Positions 25,088 to 36,985 are shown, counted from the first letter of the stretch. The stretch is 64,000 nt of DNA from Amblyornis subalaris (GCA_018881555.1 JACAXG010000105.1:860963-924962), one strand, 5' to 3'. Notes: a model not told the origin generated them from the letters alone. Program-made: numbers and translations.

Positions 25088-28000
25088 CCAGGAATTTATC
25101 AAAGGAATTGCCAGCTGTGATCCAGTAAGAGTAAATGCATTTGTGTGAAATGATCAGTGGAGCCTAGCTACTTCATTAGAATGTGGCCATACGTACAGCA
25201 ATAACCTAGTGAGGAGTCAGTATTAAATGCAGAAAGCCCATAGGAGACACAGATAGAAATTCTGTGAACACTAATATTCTTTCTCCTGAACTAAAATATC
25301 ATACACTACACAGTTCCATGATAATATCTGCTCTATATTCATGCTATTTCTTCAAACTAAACACAAGCAAAAATAAACTAAAAATACCTAGGCACCTCTG
25401 GACTCATAACTGAAGAAGTAAATGGCCACATTCCTGGAGTACTGAACCACACAACTCTGACCTAGCTCATTACTAGAAAAAAAAATAGTTTAAGTCAAAT
25501 CCTGACAAACTAAAGTTGTTAAGCAATTTCATCCTGCTTTGTACTGCAGTTCAATTGTACCATAAAATCACTGCCACCACTTGCCAACTCATTTCACCCT
25601 ATCATAACTGCACAGCGCGGGAGAACTGCAATTTCCAGCAATGGGCTGTCATCCGCTGCACTCCACCAAGCACACACTGCTGTACCATGTCCCTGGCTGG
25701 CTGCCAGACTGTTTCAGCACTCCACAACACTCCATGTCCAACTCATAACTCAGCCTACTAGTACCAGGACACAGTAATGGACATCATTGTGTGAAGAAGG
25801 ATTTAGCACAGCTGTAGCATGATGCAGTTGACACTCTCATTGTGATACATTACCTTATAAAACCAGGAACATCTACAAGAGGAGAAATAGAATTGGCTGG
25901 TCAGATGAGAGTGTAGCCAGCTAACCCCTATTGTTCTCTAAACCTCTGTATTATACTAAGAATCAGATTTCAAACTGGATTTTGCAAGCTGAAAAATATA
26001 ATGCAACATTTCATACATAAAAACACCATAAGATTCCTAGATTAAAATCTGTCATGTCTTATACTCATGTAATACTGTTGAATTTACTCTGTGCAGTTAA
26101 TGCCCAGGAGCTGTGCTAATTTCAGCAAAACCCTGCGTCAGGTGTTGCAGCCCTCCACATGGGCTGTAATGTCACGCTGCATGGGAGGAGACACAATCCA
26201 TGATGCACTGAGAAGTCTGTCTTGGTTCTCAATTCGATCTGATGTTCTAATGAATGCAAAATAGGAGGTCCACCAGAAAGTAAGCAAAAGCCAACAAAAC
26301 AAATGCTTTTTAATTCTGCTGTGTGTGAAGAATGAAAATGGATTTACCAGGTTAAGAAAGCTGAAGACTACATGAGCGAGTTTATGAGCCAATGTGGCTT
26401 AACTAAGGAATTGGCACCCAGACAACTGGATGAGGTTATACAGCCCTAAAATATCCAGCATCATCACTAGCAGATGAGCACTCCAGCCTCCCTTTGGCAT
26501 GGGGCTGGGTTTTACACTCTGCTAAATCCATCACGCAGGTTGGCCTTTGAAGGACAGGACTAGGTTTTTAATTTTGTCATCAAATGAGGAAGGTAGGATT
26601 TTCTACCTTTCTAAGAGTAAGGCTGGAACCTCCATGAGGCAGGTTATTTCAAGGTGATGTCTGTGTTTCATACATATCATTGTTTCTGGGCATCCACAGG
26701 TGGAAGTAGAGATAGAGGAGTCATTCTCCCAAAGGGCGGAAAAAGGTGAAAAATGTTACAATTAATGCAGTTCTGCAGAGATTAAGAGAAACATGGTGAA
26801 GGCTGTGATGTTCTTAGTTGGAATCAAAGATGAGGAAAAGATTGGGACTTGCCTCTCTTCTTAAAGAAGGACTGTGCAGACATATATTTATTATATCTTT
26901 TGACAGCATGTGCCTCACTGGATTGAATGAATGTGAGAAGGAAGAGGAGGGCTGTCTGCACATTCACCTTAGTGAATGTTCTCAGTGAATCTGTACTTGG
27001 AGCAGAGATGGCAGCCTCCTGAGTCTTTCTTCTCACACATTAAGGACAGTTCTTCTTTGACATTTGGTCTCCTATGATCTTCAGCTGCTCCAGATTCAGG
27101 GTGTGACTAAAAGCTAGAATCTTATTTGGATGATAATATATTCGGGTACCACACCCATAGACGGGTGTATGTTATAAAGCTTAGAGAGCACTCAGGAGCC
27201 AGGTAGTCTATACAAAAGTAAAAAGCACTTTTACTAACTCAACAAATGTTCATTTAAAGCAAATGAGTTTTGGCTCCAGGAAACCTTCAAACTGTGATTC
27301 AAGGAGGTATTTAAAAAGGATACCTAACTCAGTCTAGGCTTATGTCCCATTAGTGAACAGTCTAAGAAAGTCTTTAATAAGCAGAGAAGTTATGTCATAA
27401 AATTCTATCCTTTAACTAACATATACATTGAATTAGGGCACAAACTGGCTGTCCCAGAATGTTAACAATATCTCTTGTAGTATTGCACTCTTCTGTGAAC
27501 ACAGTCCCTCCTAAATTTGTAGTGTGGCTATCCTTTCTGCACAATCTCTCAATTACTGAGATTTGTAGGAAGTTTATCAATACTCTGAATGAAGAAAATG
27601 CCCAATTAAAAATTCTAGATTGTGTCTTAAAATAGTGGTTTCTAAAAGTACCAAAATCATCTTTCTCCCTTCTGACTCTTCGCAATATTCTCTGTATTTT
27701 TACATTTACAAAGCATAACCTCACCTTTCAAAATGCAAGCATGAATTTGTAGATGTTTAGACCTCATGCCTATTTCATGTATGAACTTAGACCAAATGGT
27801 GTAATTATAGCTGTCTCTTTATATTTTGTAAGCACTTAAACATTAGGCTAAGACAAATGATGATCAGTGTTGAAATCTAAAGGAATTAGGAAATAATCAT
27901 CCAGGAAATGATTAGAGGTGATACATAGCCAGATCTTGCAGTACAACATTTTTGGATTTGCAAGCTGTTAAAAAAAATTTTAAAAAAAGTAATAAACTGT

Positions 28001-28567
28001 GTCTCATTTGATGTTCCTGCTGCTTACACTTTCAAACTGTATTTAAACAGCTAAACAGCAACAAGACATTACATCCTCTCAATTGTCCAGGTAATTACTC
28101 GTCTTTGTGTGGTCAGAGTTACTTATGTTAAAGTGACTGCTATAATGGCTTGTTCTGGGCAGGATAAGGAAAGGCAGGAAAGAGAAAATGTATTTGTAAA
28201 GGATGGCTGAAAAGGGTTGTTTTGAAATAAAAACATTGTATTTAGATGACAGTTAATCCTGACATTTCATCATACTAGCCCTGGGATATGCAAATCTAAA
28301 GTTGTAAGGAAAATAATTCTCTGTTCTGTCAGGTGGCGAGGAAGTCATGCTGATAGACGGGGAGTTGGTGGTTTCCACTTAACAAATGATTGTGGAAAAA
28401 TTGTGAACACTCCACTTCCTTTAGGTATTTGCTGTCATGCTGAAGAGATCTTGATAGCAAGAGCCATTGAACATACAGTTCTAGTCCCTTCTTTGGTAAG
28501 GGCAGAGGCACCTTTGTGCAAGGGAAATCTTTGTCAAGGACAAGTAGGAGCAGAAAGAGAAAGCTAA

Positions 28568-28590
28568 AGAAAACAAAACAAAACAAAATT
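28568..28590. repeat. (AAAAC)n simple repeat
   Basis: About four AAAAC units in a row. Confidence 0.8.
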
Positions 28591-29429
28591 AAGTAGAAAT
28601 TTTATCCTTTCATAGATGTGATATCAGATTGAGTAACAATTTATGATAAACCGTGTCATCCTCATGCAACATTTATATATCAGAACACAGGAAATATTGT
28701 GAGATAAAATTGTACATCCTTAGTAAAAATGAAGAAATTATTTGATTGTCAGAAGTATAAATGGATATTAAATATTATTTTAGGTTATGAATATTAGGAA
28801 AATCTTAAAAGCTACTGCTCTTGCTTCTTTCATGTAGTTGATTTGACTTTAATCTCCAGGAAGTTCAGTGTGTAATACTGAATATGCATTTTTGTAGAAA
28901 GTGTGTAGCAGCAGTGTCTGAAATGATGCTCATCTTAGATCAGGTCTCCTTAGAGCAGCTTGTTTCAAAGAACTTGAAAGGTGCAACCGTTAATTTATAT
29001 TTAATACTCTAGATTTCCAAATTCTAGAACAGTAGAAGAATGGATACACAGACAACAATGTAAGAAATTGTTTTATAATTGCAACACGTGACTTGCTGCA
29101 GGGCTGTTAAAGATGAAAAATTTTCAATTTACTCTTACAAAAGCAAAAAATTCTTGCTTTTCCAAAGTACACATTGGCCACCATTCTGGATGCCATGTAA
29201 ATATTCAGACCCAGCATAAAAAGCTGCATTTTGATGCAGTTTGAGTTGAGTGTAGGATACTTGTGTTCTTACGTGAAAACTGTTGCTTCTTAACCCTATC
29301 TCAATTCAATGCAAATATCCCCTGCAGTTTTATCAGAACAAGCCTTTTTCCTTTTTACCTCTATAATTTTGAAACCCTACTTTTCAACTATGCCTGCTTT
29401 AGCTGAGGACATGTGTTCTCTCAGTAAAG

Positions 29430-29650
29430 TGCTTACATTCTAATTATAATTAGCCAAATTCCATTCAATCCCTTGCTAATTCAGAATATTAGTGTCTTAG
29501 CCATCTCAGCTGATCAGCCTCTAATTACCAGGATGTTTTTGCTTTTTGCCTTCTGACAATTGGCAGCAGTGCTTTTTGTCAACCATCGTGCTTATTAGGA
29601 GGACTTTAGCTGCATTTCCACTGCAAACACAAACATTAAGCAAGTGTAAG
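29430..29650. other. Possible conserved non-coding element (homeodomain-core rich)
   Basis: Several ATTA/TAAT cores occur in clusters (CTAATTATAATTAGCC, CTCTAATTACC, TTGCTAATTC), mixed with higher-complexity sequence and few A/T runs. Such texture is seen in vertebrate developmental enhancers, but this window alone cannot show conservation. Confidence 0.2.
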
Positions 29651-30566
29651 GATTTGGTAATCCGCAGTTTTGTTCGTAACCTTCACATATTTGCATGCCA
29701 GACAGCCTGCCTGTGCTGCAGCCAGAATTCTGGCAACCAGGGATCCCTAGCCCTTGCTCTACTGCCTGGGCAGATAAGCAAAAGGGCAATCATATTGTGA
29801 CAAGAAGTGTTGACACTTTGTTTCCAAACCAAACCATTACTGGAATGCCATACTTTGAATGGAGTTTGTGAGAATTTGTTCCAATGCAAGGAAATGCCAT
29901 TCCCAAGTGAGTCAAATTGAGTCCTGTTGTCACAAAGAGCAACATAAACTGGGCACTCTTCATGGACAAGATAATAGTTTTTCTTCATTAAACTGGTTTT
30001 AACCTTCCATCTTCACCTCAGCTTGCACATCTTCTGCACACACTTACACAGCTGTGAATTCTTGACTATAATAATGATCTATTATGCCCTGAGGAGAGGT
30101 TACCATTATACTTTATATTTACCTCTTTCCTTTCACCCTCTTGGAAATTACCCAGCTGTCAAAGAGGAAAAAGAATTTCACAATCTGCATTTTTTTCTCC
30201 TGAAGTCACTTCAACATCTGCCTACTTTATCTTCATCCTGTATCTAGCTCAGGCAGTTAGGGGTGGTGGAGATGTTTTGAAAGGAATTTTCATTTTCAAG
30301 CATAGAGAAGACTAATAAATATTTCCTCTTTCATCATAGCGGGTAAATACACTTTCCTACCACCCCTGTGCCCCACTTCCCCTTCCCAGTCCATCGCCAG
30401 GATATTCAATTACTTTCTCCGACCCATTTCATAGTGACTCTCAATATGGATGGAACGCATATCACCAATTTTGGTACCCATAACACGCATGTTTACATCT
30501 AGCTTACACATTACTTGTGGTCAAGAAAAAAGAGTACTCAGCAATGGATTTCTTTGCCAGTCACTC

Positions 30567-30578
30567 TGTCCTGGGTTA
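30567..30578 (+). repeat. LTR-start-like 12-mer
   Basis: TGTCCTGGGTTA is identical to the first 12 bases of the ERVL-like LTR at 36327. The similarity stops soon after, and no end or duplication is visible. It could be a relic LTR start or coincidence. Confidence 0.2.
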
Positions 30579-32316
30579 GTCATGACTGTACCTCTGGGTA
30601 ACATTCCTCTCACCACCTGCAAGAAGTTTAGATGGCTTGGTCTGTTGTAAATCATCCACATGGTAAATGTGTAAATTTAAGTGGTAGGGATCTCACCCTT
30701 CCCGTCTAAATTATATAATTCTTTGGGCTCTGGGAAGCAGAAAGAAATAATTTAAGTGAACAGTTAGTTTTACAGATGCAGTATGGGATCTTTTGCCTGC
30801 AGTAGACATACATATGTATGAGTAGATCACTCACAACATGCCTGAAATGGGCAAACTTCATTTATGTTGCTAACATGAAAGTTTTCATTGTTACAAAATT
30901 GAATTTGTGCACTGGTGGACTTGTTTATTGCTTAAGGTCCCACACCTTTAATCAGTTTTATGATTTTGATGGTGCTGGAAGAGTACAAAATTTTCTCAAT
31001 AGAGAAAAGTGTTTTCTTTCCACTAAGTGTTTTCTTTCAAAAGAAAATACCTGTAATCCTGCTTCATTGCGGTCCTGTGCATAATTTTTTTACTACAGCA
31101 CATTAGTGTAAGCAGGCCAAAATTTGCCAAAGTGAGATTAACTAATTCCTGGAGAAAACTACAAGAACCTGCTAGAGTCTCAGATGTCTTTCAGATCCAG
31201 TCTGGATTCTTTTCAAGAAGATACTCTTTGGCCCAACTCAATTTGTACTTCAGCACAGCAGAAATGCTTGGCTTCGGCATATACCGGTATGTAAACTTAG
31301 GAAGTGATCTAACGATCCTTTTCCAGTGGTAAACCGAATGGAAAGAATATGGCCACACAGTCATATTATAATTGTTTTAATATTTTTTGATGGACAATAT
31401 TTGATGGAATTTGCTGAAACCACATAAAACACTAACTTTAGATGTTATAAACTGATACCTGTACAATAAATATTTTTCATTTCTAAATTCTGTTTTACTG
31501 ACTCTGCAAAGAGAATCACATAGACCGAGACTAGTTCAACATTTAGGGCCTGTGTTCTCTATATAACTTTTCTACAAAGAGTGCTCATGCTATTTTTACT
31601 GCAAATGAGGATGAAGACACAAAGATAATGTATGTATATACAATATATACATATTTTTGAGAGAAGATACTGATAATGCATGTCTGTACTTGGTACTGAG
31701 ACCATTTCTATTGAGCTACCATGTTCAGTTGTCACCAAAATTCCAGAAAGGCTTTCGAAATTAGTCAGCTTCACTGATACGGTAAAGGGACAATTAAATT
31801 AATGGAAAACATACACAGAAAGAAAATGAAGGGTCTTAGTCCATTAATGTTATGAAGAGGAATACTTTGATCATAGTTTGCAATAGAAATTCAGAGAAAT
31901 TTGATAGTGGGGAGTATTTCAGTCCAGTGGAAAAAATTATAACAGATTACAATCTGAGAAGTGAATACTCACAAATTTAAACACCAAATAATACTGCCTG
32001 AGGTTTGGATTTTTTGTTTGTTTACTAGTTTGTCTCCTTTTGGAATGTGAGTTATGGGGTCTGGTTGGAAGTTCACCTGAAAACTTGCAAATGCTAAATC
32101 AAGCCAACTGCTAAGAGGTCTTTTGATTCTCACTGTGCTGATGGAGGCACAAAACTGCAGGAGATCTAACTTCAATCAAGACTTTTAGGTACCAAATTTT
32201 AAAGGTGGCTGTGAGTTGAGTTCATAGGGGGCCAGTCTGGTTATTATTTTAACTTAGCGTTTTCTAGATAATTTTTTCACAGACATTTTTTCAAATAGTC
32301 TAGAAATTAACTTTAG
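30579..32316. other. Intergenic or intronic DNA, no gene seen
   Basis: AT-rich DNA with a short direct repeat of AAGTGTTTTCTTTC (about 31005 and 31025). No coding sequence or named element was recognised. Confidence 0.6.
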
Positions 32317-32404
32317 AATGACTTAGCAAAATGTGTAGTTCATGAGATAGAATTTGAAATAATGACTTAGCAAAATGTGTAGTTCATGAGATAGAATTTG
32401 AAAT
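32317..32404. repeat. Perfect 44-bp tandem duplication
   Basis: The 44-bp unit beginning AATGACTTAGCAAAATG and ending TTTGAAAT occurs at 32317-32360 and again, without a single difference, at 32361-32404. The first bases of a third copy (AATGA) follow. Perfect identity in otherwise decayed DNA suggests a recent event, a polymorphism or an assembly artefact. Confidence 0.97.
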
Positions 32405-32578
32405 AATGAAATGAGATTCTGTTTTTAAAATGCACCTATTTCAACCATGGCTACTGTAAATACTAGGAATAATAACAAGACATAATCTACATTATTTCTG
32501 TCATTATATTGATGCCTTAAGTATTAGCTTTTAGATTTTTCTAATCCTGTACTGTATTGGTGTGTGATTCTGAACTCC

Positions 32579-32584
32579 ATATTA
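32579..32584. repeat. Left target-site duplication, ATATTA
   Basis: Directly precedes the TGTGCTAAG start of the LTR and is repeated exactly at 32955-32960. Confidence 0.88.
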
Positions 32585-32761
32585 TGTGCTAAGTAAGCTC
32601 TTTTCACATGCTGGTTAGACAAAACAATCCTTTCCAGGCCTGGGAACCAAGGTCACCATCCTAGGCCTAAGTAAGTATAAACAAAAGTGAATTGGGAGGG
32701 GGATGAATGGGGAAATATTACTTCATTACCTGGAACTGTAATTGGACAATTAACTTCTGAT

Positions 32762-32769
32762 ATGCAAAT
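32762..32769 (+). promoter_or_regulatory. Octamer motif ATGCAAAT in LTR U3
   Basis: An exact match to the Oct/POU octamer, about 120 bp upstream of the polyadenylation signal. Its activity is unknown. Confidence 0.5.
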
Positions 32770-32885
32770 GTACCAAACCTGTGGGGAAAACTCGTGATCA
32801 TCGTCCATCTTGTGTCCAACCTAGCTGAAGCTTCAGCCTCGGCCAGGCTCTGTACTGCCCAAAGGTGTACCAGTTGAAGGCCTTC

Positions 32886-32891
32886 AATAAA
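32886..32891 (+). terminator. LTR polyadenylation signal AATAAA
   Basis: Canonical hexamer located 63 bp before the LTR 3' end. It sets the orientation of this LTR. Confidence 0.6.
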
Positions 32892-32954
32892 TTCCTACCT
32901 TCATCCACTAAATTTGCTCAGTCTCTGTTTCAGGTACTCCTATTTTAGGCATCA

Positions 32955-32960
32955 ATATTA
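32955..32960. repeat. Right target-site duplication, ATATTA
   Basis: Exact partner of 32579-32584, directly after the CA end. Confidence 0.88.
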
Positions 32961-35214
32961 GTCAGGATGTAGGACTAAATGTTCACCATTTTCTCTTTGC
33001 CTGAAATTATTTTAACTCATGAACATGCAGCAATTTTTCTTTATTTCAGTATAGTAACATTTGATTGCAAAAAAAGGCGCTATTGCAAAAATGAGATTAA
33101 ATCAGATATCTAGGCCCTACTTTCTGGATGGCTTTTCAATTGTATAATCCCAGTGGTTATTATCAAGGTGCACAGTTAGAAAATCAGCACAGAATTTAAT
33201 TCTGAATAAGTTAATACTTTAAGAGTTTTTAAAGGTCTTTAGTGTTCTTCTTTGTTTGGCTCAGAAATCTTATATTGCTAACAAATAATCATGCCATTAA
33301 GTGAATTTTCATAATGATATTGTAACAAAGAAGATTGTACTACTGTAACATTGCTGACACTGCTCTTGATTCATTACTACCTGCTGAAATTGATTCTTTC
33401 TTTGTTGCTGATTCAGTTTCTACTACTTCTGTGGATATCAAGGAGAAAAAGCTTAGCTTTAGTGTCCAAGAGTCCAAAACAGTCTAATACTTGACACCCA
33501 AAGCAGAATTCTACAAAGAAACATTGCTTTCACTTTCTCTATGACTGTACTTAAATACAACAAGCTGAACCTGAGAACATTAATACTCAGTAACGAAACT
33601 AGAAAAATGAACTAGGAAAATAGGCTGCGAAAAGAGGAAGGAACACACAAATCCCTTAAGGGCTGCTTTAATACAGAAAAGATCACAGGGTTCTTAAAAA
33701 ATATAAAGAAATCTTAGCTGGAAATTGACCTTCTGTAAAGGTATCACCTTGGAGATAAAGATGTCTGGTCAGCAAAACAGCAACTCTGAAATTTGCCCTT
33801 AATTGCAACCTCCCTTACCAACAGGAAACTTCACGGAAAGGTCTTTTGAAATAGCATGTTTAAAATAGGAACTCATCATAGCAGTTCTAGACAAATGTAT
33901 TCTTCTAAGAGTAAAGCAAAAAGCAGCAAAGACAGAAATGAAGATCCCTTTTCACTGTTGGACGTCCATTTGCCCATTACATGTCCAGTGATGTTGGACA
34001 TGCATCATATTCTCTAAATCTCTCCGAAATGGGGTAGCAGTCAAGCACTGGCTTTTCTCCAGTCGCCATGACTCACCACTGCTCAGTTCCCTCCCAACTG
34101 CTAACTTTAACAGTTAAGGGATATTTCCCACCTTTTCCCACCCATTATTCATAGGTTGAGTGGCCATATCCCACCTGCACCCTCTGAACCACAGCAGCAT
34201 CCTGTCCATGACACCAGTACAGGTGTCACATCCCACTCCTAAATGGAAGGGAACACCCAAGATTTGTAGATGCCCATGGTCAAAAAAGAATGGCAAAAGC
34301 CAGAAAGATCCAAAAAAGCTCACAAAGCTATACACTTGGCATAAAAATTGATACATGTTTTGCTCCTATCTTCTAATAGTAAGAGAAATAAAAGAAGTTT
34401 TCCCTGCCCTGGAGCAAGTGTTCTCATTTCTCGTGCAAATGAGTTAGCATGCGGAGTCCATTCCCCAGGATCCTTCTAGAAATGGGTCAGAGGACCTTGA
34501 GGGTTTTTGGTGGTCTTGATCCCCCACTACTGGATTAATCCTCAGTCCATGCCACGGTTCATGCCTGCTTGATACCACTTCTGCGCTTGTGTTGTCCTTT
34601 ATGTCGGGTGGTCACCGTGGACTAGAATGGGGAAGTAGAGCCCAGAAAGGTTCTGTCCTACCTCTGTACAGTGACATCCTGTTTTAACTTGCCCGCTTGA
34701 ATAGCTACCAGTGTTTGAGGCATAGAAACTTATCAACTACTTACTGTGCAGGCTTCTACACTGGCAAAATGTTATATCTTCAGATTCTGCTTAATGGTAA
34801 TAATTTGCTGTCTATCCACTCTTTTCACCTTTAACAAACACAATTTCTAATCGTATGTTGTTCTTTCTTAATATCTGATACTGATTTTGGACTCTGGTAC
34901 CTGAGAAATGAATCTCTGCTAGAGATTTTATAGTACAGATAAATAGCACAACATATCTGTTACAGACCCAGATGCTCCAGTTTATTGTCAGATCTCAAAT
35001 GTGAAGGGGTAACACCTCAGCAGAGGAGTGAGAGTTTGCTGTTGCACAAAGGTTCAGTGTATTCTGTAACTGCATCAGGAAAGGTGGATAATGATAATGA
35101 ATTAGCTTTGCAAGCTGGTTAGGTACCTTATTGTGTGTTACTGAATATTTTATACAAGTATTTCTTATCCTGGCATGAACATGCTCAGCTAGATGTGGTG
35201 GATTAGCCAGCACT
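32961..35214. other. Intergenic or intronic DNA; 34.4-34.7 kb slightly unusual
   Basis: No gene is supported. Between about 33950 and 34700 the composition becomes richer in C and G and lower in A/T runs than the flanks, with phrases such as 'ggtggtcttgatcccccact' that recall bird ERV LTR sequence read on the minus strand. I could not find paired TG/CA ends or a target duplication, so no element is called. An 8-bp-stem inverted repeat (CATGTCCA/TGGACATG) lies at 33980-34002. Confidence 0.45.
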
Positions 35215-35343
35215 GGACACTTTTAAGATTCAGCTTTACAGAGTGCTGGACCATCTTGTCTAGGCTGTACTTTTGCCAAGAAAATTTGAACCAGATGATT
35301 CTTGAGGTCCCTTCCAACTTGGTATTCTATGGTTCTATGATTC
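35215..35343 (+). mobile_element. CR1 LINE 3' tail fragment
   Basis: 'tttacagagtgctggaccat' and 'cttgtctaggctgtactttt' followed by 'gatgattcttgaggtccctt' and terminal TTCTATGG/TTCTATGA octamers match the last part of the CR1 3' end. About 130 bp remain, plus orientation. Confidence 0.9.
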
Positions 35344-36321
35344 AATATTTTAAACATATGGATATCATTTGAGTTCCACGAATTACTTAAGTAAAGGGAA
35401 AAGGAAACTAACAAATGTGATCAGTACATTTGAGATGAAACAATGAACTTTTCATATAATAAGGTATACTATATAATGGTATTATTTCAACTATTTTTAT
35501 TTTAGAGTACAGTAATTCTGCAATCCTTTTCCAAAGACAGTCATGGTTCTTTGGCTCAGCTGCAGATCACAGAAGATTCAGAACTTGATCAGTACCAAAG
35601 CTGATTTTATTCTACCTTCTGTAATTATCTGTGTACAAATTTTAAGAGAGAATATACCGCTTTGTTTAGAGAATGCTTCACAGATTTATCTGGCTTTGAA
35701 CCATTCTGCACTTCACTCTGTAAATTCCTTAGATGTTGAGCAGGTATAGAACATGGAAGTAAATGAATTATAACCTCTCATTTATGGAGTTCAGTGTTTC
35801 ATCTCTGTCATACCACTGTTATAAAAAAGACGTGGTTATTAGTCTTCAAATAGTTTATCAGATGTGTGTTACACACTAAAATACATTTAAATGCTGTATA
35901 ATCACATTGTGGTTTCATTATTGCACCAGTACGAGGTGTTTTACTTCAGTTCTGTTAACAGCTCCTGTAAAATCAGACATCATAATTTCTCTCTTTTTTA
36001 AGTACATGATTTGTAAAAGAAAAAGAGCCCAGTACAACTCTTCTGAAAGATAATGGCAGTCTTTCAGTCAGGGTGCCTCATTAGTCGTCTGATGTGAGGA
36101 ATGGATCTCACCACTTCAGGCACTATTTACACAGGATTTAATTTATATATGGAACACAGTTCACGAAAGTGTTTCATGGATTTAAAAAAAAATAAATTAA
36201 ATAAAGTAGCACCAGATATTATATAAATAGCCAAAGGATAAAATATAATGGTATAAAAATAAGGTGAACCACTTAAAAATAAGTGCACAGCATACAAAAA
36301 TTTCTTATTTAATGAACATAT
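35344..36321. other. Intergenic or intronic DNA, no gene seen
   Basis: About 1 kb between a CR1 tail and the ERVL-like LTR. AT-rich, with no recognisable feature. Confidence 0.6.
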
Positions 36322-36326
36322 CTGTC
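36322..36326. repeat. Left target-site duplication, CTGTC (imperfect)
   Basis: Five bases before the LTR. The partner at 37214-37218 reads TTGTC, a 4 of 5 match, compatible with a 5-bp ERVL-type duplication that has since mutated. Confidence 0.5.
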
Positions 36327-36500
36327 TGTCCTGGGTTAACCATAAAAGGATGTATTCTATCACCACCCACATATTTTCCTTGATAAATTGGATCGTTCAG
36401 AGTTACACACCTGGTCCCTGAGGCTATGCTCATGTGAGGTCGGGTGGTACTCCTTATCTCAACTGAGATAACCATTCCAGCCACAGCAAGCACCACCCAT

Positions 36501-36645
36501 CCTGAGTAATCATCTCAGCTAATGGCCATTACACCACCTGCCCTGAGTAGATTATCTCGGTTAGTGGCCCATGAACAAACTAGACAAGCATGGACAAATA
36601 CAACTTCAGAACCGTCCTGAGTGGATTATCTCGGTTAATGGCTCA
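36501..36645 (+). repeat. Three diverged copies of a ~30-bp U3 repeat
   Basis: The unit CCTGAGTRGATTATCTCGGT plus taatggccc occurs at about 36501-36530, 36541-36570 and 36615-36645, with a possible fourth degenerate copy near 36449. Direct repeats upstream of a TATA-like box are typical of LTR enhancers, but enhancer function is inferred. Each copy contains a WGATAR-like TTATCT core (ATCATCT in the first copy). Confidence 0.8.
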
Positions 36646-36666
36646 TTGCCGAACCAGACAAACACC

Positions 36667-36726
36667 AACCAATAGAATGTCAGAAACCGTTTGACTCAGC
36701 TCATGCGAAACAACCAATAGAATGTC
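36667..36726 (+). repeat. Paired AACCAATAGAATGTC motifs (CCAAT boxes) in LTR U3
   Basis: The 15-mer AACCAATAGAATGTC occurs exactly at 36667-36681 and 36712-36726. Each includes a CCAAT box, the second ending about 65 bp upstream of the TATA-like CATAAAAG. They may be NF-Y-type promoter sites. Confidence 0.75.
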
Positions 36727-36790
36727 GGGAAAATCCTTTTCAATTGTGGAAGTTCTCGCTTCTGGGGGAGGTACCAGCCAAGAAACACAA

Positions 36791-36798
36791 CATAAAAG
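36791..36798 (+). promoter_or_regulatory. TATA-like box of the ERVL-like LTR
   Basis: CATAAAAG, lying downstream of the two CCAAT motifs and upstream of the repeat-rich transcribed portion. Confidence 0.45.
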
Positions 36799-36829
36799 CA
36801 GGCTTTGAGATGGGAGAAATCACTCCACT

Positions 36830-36985
36830 CTGCTGGACTGGACTCGGCTGGACTACCAGGACTACTCCACTCCACTAGACACCACTCCACTCCACTGGGC
36901 TCCACTCCGCTGGACTGGACTCGACTGGTCTACTGGACTGGACTACCAGGACTGGACTACCAGATTACTGAACTGCCAGATGACT
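36830..36985 (+). repeat. GGACT/CCACT-rich tandem array inside the LTR
   Basis: Repeated words CTGGACTGGACT, GGACTACCAGGACT and CTCCACTCCACT alternate in blocks of about 10 to 25 bp. The array lies downstream of the TATA-like box and so would fall in the R region of the transcript. CTCCACT and GGACT blocks are not perfect complements, though GGACT and AGTCC-type pairing could give weak structure. Confidence 0.75.

Larger units (their letters stand above)
25088..30566. other. Intergenic or intronic DNA, no gene seen
   Basis: No gene is supported. There is an (AAAAC)n run at about 28570-28590 and a motif-dense, possibly conserved non-coding stretch at about 29430-29650. Frames up to about 102 codons (for example 27416-27724, minus) have no recognisable domain. 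Confidence 0.6.
32585..32954 (+). mobile_element. 370-bp solo LTR of an endogenous retrovirus
   Basis: The segment starts TGTGCTAAG and ends GGCATCA, has TG...CA boundaries and is flanked by perfect ATATTA repeats. AATAAA lies at 32886-32891, leaving about 63 bp to the 3' end, a plausible short end of R plus U5, so the LTR is in plus orientation. The U3 contains an exact octamer ATGCAAAT (32762-32769), the binding site of POU/Oct factors. No clear TATA box was found where one is expected. No internal retroviral sequence is present on either side, so this is a solo LTR. A 6-bp duplication fits an ERVK-type integrase. I do not recognise the family name. Confidence 0.85.
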
